NCBI GenBank assembly: GCA_963773835.1
Contig: CAVZCQ010000007.1
Location: 1-29,306 of the forward strand
Reading direction: 5' to 3'
Origin: JOPF136 sp963773835
GTDB taxonomy: Bacteria > Acidobacteriota > Terriglobia > Acidiferrales > UBA7541
DNA length: 29,306 nucleotides
Shown here: one piece after another, positions 22,995-29,306 of the stretch
Numbering within the stretch: position 1 is the first letter of the stretch
Layout of the letters: each line of letters opens with the position of its first letter
The notes under the pieces: generated by a model
Database searches by the model: none
The model's input: only the letters and a program-made list of their open reading frames with translations
What the model was told of the DNA's origin: nothing
Position numbers and translations under genes: made by a program

Positions 22995-24232
22995 TTCTTC
23001 TCCCCGGAGGCGCGCATTGCGGCAGGAGCGGGCATGGTGACCGGAAGCGCGAAGAGGTTGATGAATCCTTCGGCGAATTGCGGGTTGTAGCGGCCCATGG
23101 TGAAACTCGCGAGGTCCTTCTGATAGAGCGAGAGCGGGGAATGCCGCGAGACGACGGTCAGATTGCCTTTGTGGAGCTTCAGGCGGACGCTGCCGGTGAC
23201 GCGCTGTTGCGCGCGGCGAAAAAACGCGTCGAGCGATTCGCGCAGCTCGGTGAACCACAGGCCGTAATAGACCATTTCGGCGTAGCGCTGGGCCAGCAGA
23301 GAGGAAAAATGCGCGGTTTCGCGGTCCAGGCAGAGCGCTTCCAGTTCGCGATGGGCGCGCACGAGGAGCGTGCCGCCGGGCGTCTCGTAGGCGCCGCGCG
23401 ACTTCATGCCGACGAGCCGGTTCTCCACGATGTCCGCGCGGCCCACGCCGTGAGCGGCGGCGAGCGCGTTGAGCTGGTCGATGAGTTCGACGCCGCCCAC
23501 GCGGCGGCCGTCGATGGACATGGGCGTGCCTTCCTCGAAGCCGATTTCGACCTGGGCGGGAGTCTCCGGAGCACGCGACGCAGCGGTGATCCACTGCCAC
23601 ATGGCCTCTTCCGGCTCGTTGGCGGGGTCTTCGAGGACGCCGCCTTCGTGGCTGAGGTGCCAGAGGTTGCGGTCGCGGCTGTAAATGTTCTTCAGCGACT
23701 GTTCGACGGGGACGCCGTGAGCGCGGGCGTAGTCCAGAGCGTCCTCGCGCGACTGGATGTTCCATTCGCGCCAGGGTGCGATGATTTTCAGGTCCGGCGC
23801 GAGGGCTTTGAAGGCCAGCTCAAAGCGCACCTGGTCGTTGCCTTTGCCCGTGCAGCCGTGGGAGACAGCGTCGGCGCCGGTGCGGCGCGCCACCTCCACC
23901 TGCCGCTTGGCAAGCACCGGCCGCGCCATGGAGGTGCCCAGCAGGTAGCTGTGCTCATAGACGGCACCGGCGCGCAGCGTGGGCCAGATGTACTGCGTGA
24001 CGAACTCCTCGCGCAGGTCTTCAATGAACGCGGCGGACGCGCCCGTGGCCAGCGCCTTTTTGCGCGCGGCTTCCAGGTCCTCCTGCTGGCCGACGTCGCC
24101 AATCATGGCCACGACTTCGCAGCCGTAATTCTCCTTCAGCCACGGAATGATGATGGAGGTATCGAGCCCGCCGGAGTAGGCCAGCGCCACTTTCCGAGCG
24201 GACGGTTTCTGGTTCCCGGAATTCTGCGTCAA
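22991..24232 (-). CDS. argG: argininosuccinate synthase
   Basis: A 413-residue enzyme joining citrulline and aspartate with ATP. The PP-loop ATP site is ALAYSGGLDTS (near residues 17-27). Other visible motifs are SHGCTGKGNDQVRFE and GRADIVENRLVGMKSRGAYETPGGT. The start is a rare TTG at 24232, supported by an AGGAG box 6 bases upstream; no in-frame ATG or GTG with a ribosome site lies before the PP-loop. It is separated from argF by 30 bases, the largest gap in the operon. Confidence 0.95.
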   Translation of the reverse strand: MTQNSGNQKPSARKVALAYSGGLDTSIIIPWLKENYGCEVVAMIGDVGQQEDLEAARKKALATGASAAFIEDLREEFVTQYIWPTLRAGAVYEHSYLLGTSMARPVLAKRQVEVARRTGADAVSHGCTGKGNDQVRFELAFKALAPDLKIIAPWREWNIQSREDALDYARAHGVPVEQSLKNIYSRDRNLWHLSHEGGVLEDPANEPEEAMWQWITAASRAPETPAQVEIGFEEGTPMSIDGRRVGGVELIDQLNALAAAHGVGRADIVENRLVGMKSRGAYETPGGTLLVRAHRELEALCLDRETAHFSSLLAQRYAEMVYYGLWFTELRESLDAFFRRAQQRVTGSVRLKLHKGNLTVVSRHSPLSLYQKDLASFTMGRYNPQFAEGFINLFALPVTMPAPAAMRASGEKK

Positions 24233-24262
24233 TTTCGTCTCCTCGAACGACCTGCCGGGCGA

Positions 24263-25204
24263 TCAGGCCAGCAGGGTGAGCAGCAGCGCTTTCTGCGCAT
24301 GCATGCGGTTTTCCGCCTGGTCGTAAACGATCGAACGCGGCGATTCGAGCACGGCCTCGGTGACTTCCTGGCCGCGATGAGCGGGCAGGCAGTGCATGAA
24401 GACGGCGTCGGGAAGCGCGTGGGCCATCAGCTCATCGTTCACCTGATAGTGGGAGAACACTTTTTCGCGCTCGGCGGCTTCCTGCTCCTGCCCCATGCTG
24501 GCCCAGACGTCGGTGTAAACGGCCTGAGCGCTGGAAACGGCTTCGGCGGGATCGGTCAGCAGTTCGATGCGTGCTTTCGTCTCCTTTGCCGCGAGCCGCG
24601 CCTCCGAGACGATGGCGGGATCGGGCCGGTAATTCGGCGGAGTGGCGATCTTGAGGTTGACGCCAAGACGCGCGCCGGCCAGCAGGAGTGAATGGCACAC
24701 GTTGTTGCCGTCGCCTACGAAAGCCAGTTTGAAGCCGCGCAGATTGCCGAAGCGTTCCTCGAGCGTCTGGAAGTCTGCGAGGATCTGGCAGGGGTGGTAG
24801 CGGTCGCTCAGCCCGTTGATGACGGGGATGGCGGCGTTATCCGCCAGCTCTTCGATGGTGCTCTGCAAATAGGTGCGCGCGGCGATGACGTTCACCCAGC
24901 GCTCGAGGTTGCGCGCCAGGTCTTTCACCGTTTCGCGCTCGCTCATTCGCGCGGCGCTGTAATCGAGAAACACGGATCCGCCGCCGAGGCTCTGCATGCC
25001 GATTTCGAACGAGACGCGCGTGCGCAGCGAGGGCTTTTCAAAAAGCAGGGCGAGGAATCGGCGGCTCAGCGCTCCCCGGAAGCGTTCCGGGTGAGCCTTG
25101 ACCTCCGCGGCGAGCTGGAGCAGGGAATGGAGCTGGGCGACGGACAGTTCCGCGCCGGTGACCAGATCGCGCGGCGGCGTAGTGGCTACAGATGCGATGG
25201 CCAT
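24263..25204 (-). CDS. argF: ornithine carbamoyltransferase
   Basis: A 313-residue enzyme making citrulline from ornithine and carbamoyl phosphate. The carbamoyl phosphate motif is FEKPSLRTRVSFE, followed by the HPCQ loop and the ornithine-binding/catalytic FMHCLPAHRG. The HCLP motif separates it from aspartate carbamoyltransferase. The ATG at 25204 is preceded by AGAAAGG at 8 bases, and it starts 4 bases after the argD stop. The frame is open upstream inside argD, but no start there is better. Confidence 0.94.
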   Translation of the reverse strand: MAIASVATTPPRDLVTGAELSVAQLHSLLQLAAEVKAHPERFRGALSRRFLALLFEKPSLRTRVSFEIGMQSLGGGSVFLDYSAARMSERETVKDLARNLERWVNVIAARTYLQSTIEELADNAAIPVINGLSDRYHPCQILADFQTLEERFGNLRGFKLAFVGDGNNVCHSLLLAGARLGVNLKIATPPNYRPDPAIVSEARLAAKETKARIELLTDPAEAVSSAQAVYTDVWASMGQEQEAAEREKVFSHYQVNDELMAHALPDAVFMHCLPAHRGQEVTEAVLESPRSIVYDQAENRMHAQKALLLTLLA

Positions 25205-25208
25205 GGAA

Positions 25209-26609
25209 TCAGCCTTTCTCCGCGTGCGCCGCGGCTGCGAGTGCCTGCCCCTGCCCGTCCGGCAGGCGGGCGCCGTGGCGAGCGGCCACAGGCGGCGTGA
25301 AGGATTCATGAGGCCCGACCGCCGCGACCCCGGTGGAGATTTGGAGCTGCGGCTTGGGGCGCGATTTGGCGAGGGCGCGTTCCATCTTTCCGAGGAATTC
25401 CGCCACGTGCCGCGGGGTGATGGTGAGCGCGGGAAGCAGCCGCAGCGTGCGTTCGTGCGTGCAGTTGATCAGCAGCCGTTCGGCGAGCGCCGCATCCACG
25501 GCGGGCGCGCCGTCGTGCGACAGCTCCATTCCGATCATCAGGCCTTCGCCGCGGATTTCGCGGATGCCGTCGTAGCGCAGCGCAATTTCAGCGAGACCGA
25601 CGCAGATTTCCTCGCCGCGCTCGCGTGCGTTCTCCATCAGCTTTTCTTCTTCAATGATGGAGAGCACTTCGAGAGCGACAGCGCAGATGAGCGGCCCACC
25701 GCCGAACGTGGTTCCGTGCGCGCCGGGGGTAAAAGCCTGGGCGAATTCCTCGCGGGCGAGAAACGCGCCCAGCGGGAGTCCCGCGGCGATGGGCTTCGCG
25801 ATGGTGACGATATCCGGAAGCATTTCCGGGGCGCTGGCGAACTTCTGATAGGCAAACGGCCGGCCGGTGCGGCCGAGGCCGCACTGAATTTCGTCGGCGA
25901 TGAACGCGGCGCCGTGGCGCGTGGCGAGTTGCCGCGCCAGCCGGTAAAACGCTTCGCTCACCCAATGGATTCCGCCTTCGCCTTGCACCGTTTCCAGCAC
26001 AATGGCGCAGACGGAGCCGTCGAATTTTGCCGCGAGGTCGTTCAGGTCGTTGAAACGAACGAATTCGACGCCCGGCACGAGTGGAGCAAACGGCTCGCGG
26101 TATTTCGGCGTGGAGGTGATGGCGAGCGCGCCGAACGTCCGGCCGTGGAAGGAATTCTCGAGGGCCAGGAACTTATACGGCGGATGCTGCGCGGTGCCGG
26201 CCGCTTTGCGCGCGTGAAGGCGGGCGAGCTTCAATGCGCCTTCGATGGCTTCGGTACCGCTGTTGGTGAAAAAGACGCGGTCGAGCCCCGACCATTTCGC
26301 CAGTTTCGCGGCCAGCGGGCCCTGATAGGGGTTGTGATAGAGGTTGGAGATGTGGATGGCGCGCGCCGCTTCGCGCCGGATGGCGGCCACGACGCGCGGA
26401 TGCGCGTGGCCCAGCGCATTCACAGCGATACCGCCAAGAAAATCGAGATAGGCATTGCCGCGCGAATCGTAGAGGTAGCAGCCCTTTCCGTGAGTGAACA
26501 CCACTGGAGGGCGCTTGTAGGTGTTCATCAGATGCCGGGATTCCGCACGCAGCGCAGCGGAGACTGCGGCACGCGGCGAGTGCCCGATGCGCGAGGCGGT
26601 CCGCTTCAC
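25209..26609 (-). CDS. argD: acetylornithine aminotransferase, with a long C-terminal tail
   Basis: A class III PLP aminotransferase converting N-acetylglutamate semialdehyde to N-acetylornithine. Motifs include FFTNSGTEAIEGALKLAR, FHGRTFGALAIT, ADEIQCGLGRTG and VTIAKPIAAGLPLGA with the PLP lysine. I use GTG 26609, whose GTGA overlaps the argB stop and which has GGAGG 6 bases upstream; it places a normal 27 residues before MNTYKRPPVVF. At 466 residues it is about 50 longer than usual. The extra part is a low-complexity tail after residue 415 (RPKPQLQISTGVAAVG and beyond), which includes a REP-like palindrome. A shorter product from ATG 26528 is possible. Confidence 0.92.
   Translation of the reverse strand: MKRTASRIGHSPRAAVSAALRAESRHLMNTYKRPPVVFTHGKGCYLYDSRGNAYLDFLGGIAVNALGHAHPRVVAAIRREAARAIHISNLYHNPYQGPLAAKLAKWSGLDRVFFTNSGTEAIEGALKLARLHARKAAGTAQHPPYKFLALENSFHGRTFGALAITSTPKYREPFAPLVPGVEFVRFNDLNDLAAKFDGSVCAIVLETVQGEGGIHWVSEAFYRLARQLATRHGAAFIADEIQCGLGRTGRPFAYQKFASAPEMLPDIVTIAKPIAAGLPLGAFLAREEFAQAFTPGAHGTTFGGGPLICAVALEVLSIIEEEKLMENARERGEEICVGLAEIALRYDGIREIRGEGLMIGMELSHDGAPAVDAALAERLLINCTHERTLRLLPALTITPRHVAEFLGKMERALAKSRPKPQLQISTGVAAVGPHESFTPPVAARHGARLPDGQGQALAAAAHAEKG
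25250..25266 (-). repeat. REP-like palindrome inside the 3' end of argD
   Basis: CCTGCC-CGTCC-GGCAGG, a 6-bp hairpin whose first 14 bases equal a segment at 4828-4841. It lies in the extra tail of argD. Confidence 0.4.
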
Positions 26610-27442
26610 GCGCCGCCTCCCACTGCGAACCGCACCGCGACCGGCACGGGGGCTTCCGCGGCGCCGTCGCGGATGCGCGTGCCGGCGGCGGAGCCACCGG
26701 CGGCGGCGAGCAGGGCGCCGGGAACCGAGCCGCCCACGATGGAAATTTCCGCGACGCCTCCCTCCATGGCGCGGCGGCAGGCTTCCAACTTGAGCACCAT
26801 GCCGCCGGTGACGCGGTGCGTACGGATCATTTCTTCCACGTCGTCCACATGGACGTGGGGCAACACGGCCTCGCCGTCCAGAACGCCGGCGACGTCGGTG
26901 AGATAGATGAGCCGCTCGGCGCCGAGATATTCGGCGCAGGCCGCGGCCATGTGGTCCGCGTTGACGTTGAACAGCTCGCCATCGGGAGCGGCGCCGAGGG
27001 AGGCGGCTACGGGCACGATCCCTTCGCGCCAGAGCGATTCGAGGAAGCCCGCGTTCACTCCGGTGATGTAGCCGACGTAGCCGAGGTCGGCGGCGGCGCC
27101 GTCGAGCGTCATCGGCTCCGCCTGGAAGCACAGCGCGTCTGCGGCGCAAATGCCTACGGCCGGGCGTCCCGCGGCGGAAATTACGGCGGACAGACGCTTG
27201 CCGAGCAGACCGGCGAACACCATCACGGCGGCATCGCGGGTTTCCTGGTCCGTGATGCGGAGGCCGGATTGGAAGCGGCTTTCGACACCCATTTTCGCCA
27301 GCGTGGCGGTGAAGACGCGCCCGCCACCGTGGATCACAAGCACCTGGTGCTGCGCGGTGAGCTCCACGATTTGCGCGGCGAGCAACCGGACGGTGGCTTC
27401 ATCCTCGAGCAGCGCGCCAGCGAGTTTCACGACGATTCTCAT
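26606..27442 (-). CDS. argB: acetylglutamate kinase
   Basis: A 278-residue amino acid kinase phosphorylating N-acetylglutamate, the controlled step of the pathway. The phosphate-binding start is MRIVVKLAGALLED, then VIHGGGRVFT, the substrate stretch SGLRITDQETRDAAVMVFAG, FNVNADHMAAACAEYLGAERLIYLTDVAGVLDG, and the ATP-end GGMVLKLEACRRAMEGGV. The N-terminal arginine-sensing helix of the hexameric feedback-inhibited forms is absent, so it is probably the dimeric, less arginine-sensitive type. Start and argC stop overlap (ATGA). Confidence 0.94.
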   Translation of the reverse strand: MRIVVKLAGALLEDEATVRLLAAQIVELTAQHQVLVIHGGGRVFTATLAKMGVESRFQSGLRITDQETRDAAVMVFAGLLGKRLSAVISAAGRPAVGICAADALCFQAEPMTLDGAAADLGYVGYITGVNAGFLESLWREGIVPVAASLGAAPDGELFNVNADHMAAACAEYLGAERLIYLTDVAGVLDGEAVLPHVHVDDVEEMIRTHRVTGGMVLKLEACRRAMEGGVAEISIVGGSVPGALLAAAGGSAAGTRIRDGAAEAPVPVAVRFAVGGGA

Positions 27443-28470
27443 AGCAGTCCTTCCGCCTCCTCGGTCCCGATCATCAGATTGAAGTTCTGCACTGCCTGTC
27501 CGGCGGCGCCTTTCCCCAGATTGTCCAGACACGACACGACCATCAGCCGCTGGCCTGAAGGATCCAGCGCAAATCCGATGTCGCAGAAATTCGAATTCAC
27601 CACGTGATGGAGCTCGGGCAGGCGCCCCGCCGGAGAGATGCGCATCAATTTGCGCCCCGCGTAAAAGCCGCGATAGAGCGACTCGATTTCGTCTGCGGAG
27701 GCGGGCGCGTCGAGCCACACATAGAGCGTAGCCAGGATGCCGCGGCTAAGCGGGAGAAGGTGCGTCGAAAACATCACATCGCCGGGACCGAGCCGCAGAT
27801 GCTCGAGCACTTCCGGGGTGTGCTGGTGGGAAAAGAGTTTGTAAGCCCGGAAATTCTCGTTCACTTCGCAGAAATGGGTGTCGCGCCGAGGTTCTTTCCC
27901 CGCGCCGGAGGTGCCCGATTTGCAATCGCAGACGATGCCGCGGCCGCGAGCAACGAGACCGGCGTCGAGCAGGGGACGCAGGCCCAGAATCACAGCCGTC
28001 GGGAAGCAGCCAGGATTGGCCACCAGGTCCGCATCCTTCACCTGGGCGCCGTACAGTTCCGGCAGTCCGTAGACGGCGCGGCGGAGCAATGCGGGCTCCG
28101 GGGGCTGGAGGCCGTACCACTCAGTCAGCGTTTCGCCGCTGGGGAAACGGAACGCGCCGCTCAGGTCCACCACGCGGATGCCGGCTTTGAGGAGTTCCGG
28201 GGCGGTCTCGATGGAGGCCTCGTGGGGCGTGGCCAGGAAGGCAATCTGGGCGCCCTGGGAGGCGACGGCTTCCGCGGAAAATTGGCGCACAGGCGCCTCG
28301 CCCCAGCCGCGCAGCGCGGGAAAGATTTCGGTCAGACATTTCGCGCCATTCGTATCGCGGAGAAAGAAAACGGCGCGCTCCACGCGGGGATGGCGAAGCA
28401 GGAGCCGGGCCAATTCATAGCCGGCGTAGCCCGTGACTCCCACCACGGCGGTCTGGACCGGCTGGGTCAT
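27439..28470 (-). CDS. argC: N-acetyl-gamma-glutamyl-phosphate reductase
   Basis: A 343-residue NADPH-dependent dehydrogenase reducing acetylglutamyl phosphate to the semialdehyde. The Rossmann start is VVGVTGYAGYELARLL and the catalytic Cys155 lies in VANPGCFPTAV; HHVVNSNFCDIG and LDNLGKGAAGQAVQNFNLM are typical of the C-terminal half. The ATG overlaps the argR stop by four bases, so the repressor and the pathway are co-transcribed. Confidence 0.95.
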   Translation of the reverse strand: MTQPVQTAVVGVTGYAGYELARLLLRHPRVERAVFFLRDTNGAKCLTEIFPALRGWGEAPVRQFSAEAVASQGAQIAFLATPHEASIETAPELLKAGIRVVDLSGAFRFPSGETLTEWYGLQPPEPALLRRAVYGLPELYGAQVKDADLVANPGCFPTAVILGLRPLLDAGLVARGRGIVCDCKSGTSGAGKEPRRDTHFCEVNENFRAYKLFSHQHTPEVLEHLRLGPGDVMFSTHLLPLSRGILATLYVWLDAPASADEIESLYRGFYAGRKLMRISPAGRLPELHHVVNSNFCDIGFALDPSGQRLMVVSCLDNLGKGAAGQAVQNFNLMIGTEEAEGLL

Positions 28471-28910
28471 TGCAGCATGTCCTGAAGACGCTTCTGGACG
28501 GCGAGGCGCTGGCGAGTGGAGCCGCTGATGAGCAGAATCGTGTCGTCGCCCGCCACCGTGCCCACCATTTCCGGCCAGCCTTCGGCATCGAGCGCGGCAC
28601 CGAGAGACTGCGCGCCGCCGGGCGGCGTTTTGATGACCAGCAGATTCTGTGCCGGGCGCAAATCGCGAATGGATTCGCGGGCCATGCGGGGAAGAGCGGG
28701 AGCGGCTGGGGCAGCCTCGACGGCCAGGGGCTGGTAGCCGCGGTCCGTCTTCACGAGCTTCAGTTCGTGGACGTCGCGGGAGACGGTGGCCTGGGTGACG
28801 CGCATGCCTTCCTGGCGCAGGCGGCGGCAGAGGCGGTCCTGATTCTCGATGGGCTCGCGAGTGACGAGCTTGAGGATCTGCCCTTGCCGGAGTGTTTTCT
28901 GCTTGTTCAC
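28467..28910 (-). CDS. argR: arginine repressor
   Basis: A 147-residue transcription factor. The N-terminal winged helix (QILKLVTREPIENQDRLCRRLRQEGMRVTQATVSRDVHELKLVK) binds ARG boxes. The C-terminal domain (about 80-147, containing AGDDTILLI) binds arginine and forms hexamers. The start is GTG 28910; its Shine-Dalgarno is poor. It heads the operon that it probably controls, and its own promoter carries a palindrome of ARG-box type. Confidence 0.94.
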   Translation of the reverse strand: MNKQKTLRQGQILKLVTREPIENQDRLCRRLRQEGMRVTQATVSRDVHELKLVKTDRGYQPLAVEAAPAAPALPRMARESIRDLRPAQNLLVIKTPPGGAQSLGAALDAEGWPEMVGTVAGDDTILLISGSTRQRLAVQKRLQDMLQ

Positions 28911-28922
28911 ACGTATTCCATT

Positions 28923-28942
28923 TTATGCAGTCGAATGTATAA
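28923..28942 (-). promoter_or_regulatory. candidate ArgR operator
   Basis: TTATACA-N6-TGCATAA on the minus strand, an imperfect 20-bp palindrome, AT-rich in a GC-rich genome, with spacing similar to ARG boxes (TATTCA-type half-sites). It covers the predicted -10 box of argR, a normal place for repression. ArgR identity of the site is inferred. Confidence 0.55.
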
Positions 28943-28962
28943 AGATACGTAGCCGGTGTCAA
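28934..28962 (-). promoter_or_regulatory. promoter of the arg operon
   Basis: On the minus strand TTGACA (28957-28962), 17 bases, then TACATT (28934-28939). The -35 is perfect and the -10 moderate. Initiation near 28927 gives a leader of about 17 bases before GTG 28910. Confidence 0.65.
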
Positions 28963-29306
28963 GCGAAATCTGCGCCCGGAGGGCAGGGGCGTGGGCCGCC
29001 GCGGCCGACCGCGCGTCACGGCCGATCGTGAGAGCGGTGGTACCGCCAGCGGACGCGGGAAAGGAAAAGAAGAGCGGGCGACGAATACGGAAATTACGCG
29101 GATGCGTTGCGTTAGAAAGGTGGTAGGCCCGTGGGGGCTCGAACCCCAGACCTCTACCGTGTCAAATCTGACTGCAAAGACGCGGCCCCTCGCACTGAGC
29201 AGCAGGGAAACTGACGAGGAAGACAAGGGTTAGTCGGGAATTCCATCTCTGGCTAGCGCACCGGGATGCACAGAGAAAATGGTGCTCGCACCAGCGTAGG
29301 AACAGG
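28963..29306. other. gene-free end region
   Basis: Apart from the tRNA 3' half at 29121-29166, I see no supported gene. A plus-strand frame through this stretch gives a PWGLEPQTSTV-type sequence, which is only the reverse reading of the tRNA piece. Confidence 0.6.
29121..29166 (-). other. tRNA 3' half (Val-GAC-like), probable attachment-site remnant
   Basis: The minus strand reads T33-GAC anticodon-ACGGTAG...T-arm TGGGG-TTCGAGC-CCCCA...CGGGCCT-A-CCA, a complete 3' tRNA half with encoded CCA. The sequence just upstream (CAGAT at the place of the 27-31 strand) cannot pair with GGTAG, and there is no D-arm or AGGCCCG acceptor strand. So it begins inside the anticodon loop. This is the pattern left when an integrase recombines in a tRNA anticodon loop. 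The Val identity rests on the GAC reading. Confidence 0.6.

Noticed and set aside
19770..23090. A very long plus-strand open frame (over 1,100 codons) opposite argJ/argH
   Set aside because: It is Arg/Gly/Ala-biased with no domain motifs and lies antisense to well-conserved arg genes; such frames arise from GC-rich codon bias.
28991..29233. A plus-strand frame giving a PWGLEPQTSTV-type protein
   Set aside because: The sequence is simply the reverse reading of the tRNA 3' half at 29121-29166; such predicted proteins are artefacts.

Overview
The window is GC-rich bacterial DNA. It is most likely from an Acidobacteriota genome or metagenome bin: the gene content fits (a cytochrome c/sorbosone-dehydrogenase fusion, a D-aminoacylase-like hydrolase of the soil type, an argRCBDFGHJ operon, and a small Cys/His protein of a kind I associate with that phylum). 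The assignment is an inference; there is no rRNA or other marker to settle it. A broken tRNA lies at the left edge, and an isolated tRNA 3' half lies near the right edge.

Layout. 1-4,800: housekeeping and catabolic genes, namely a cytochrome c-sorbosone dehydrogenase fusion, a frameshifted amidohydrolase, inorganic pyrophosphatase and methionine sulfoxide reductase B. 5,000-14,470: the most interesting part, described next. 14,500-18,500: accessory DNA with dispersed repeats, orphan proteins, a nitrilase-superfamily hydrolase and a ParDE/RelE-like toxin-antitoxin pair. 18,650-20,271: an acyl-CoA ligase. 20,331-28,962 (minus strand): an arginine biosynthesis operon argR-C-B-D-F-G-H-J with mostly overlapping stop/start codons, an ArgR-box-like palindrome on its promoter, and a 13-codon acetyltransferase-like remnant between argH and argJ.

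Candidate undescribed system (about 5,000-14,470). A sigma-54 activator of NtrC type with a degenerate receiver domain is followed by five separate micro-genes of 21-29 codons. They share a basic N-terminal block (consensus MAKKxLKKGKKLxxxKTL) and have unrelated C-terminal tails. All five have a -24/-12 sigma-54 promoter (TGGCNNN-N4-NTGCW) whose GG lies 66-74 bp before the ATG, a strong ribosome binding site, and an individual intrinsic terminator. Four of the five also have a GGGA-AT-TCCC type palindromic element about 90-125 bp upstream of the promoter, where an activator would bind. Facing them is a three-gene operon: a protein with three GAF domains fused to a HlyD-type adaptor, a lipoprotein membrane-fusion protein, and a PqqD-like/M50 site-2 protease/HlyD chimera. 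The simplest reading is a sigma-54-controlled family of secreted or processed peptides with a constant leader and variable core. A PqqD-type domain would recognise them and an intramembrane metalloprotease would process or export them. No modifying enzyme (radical SAM, YcaO, lanthionine synthetase), ABC transporter or TolC-like channel is present in the window, so the peptide chemistry and complete export route remain unknown.
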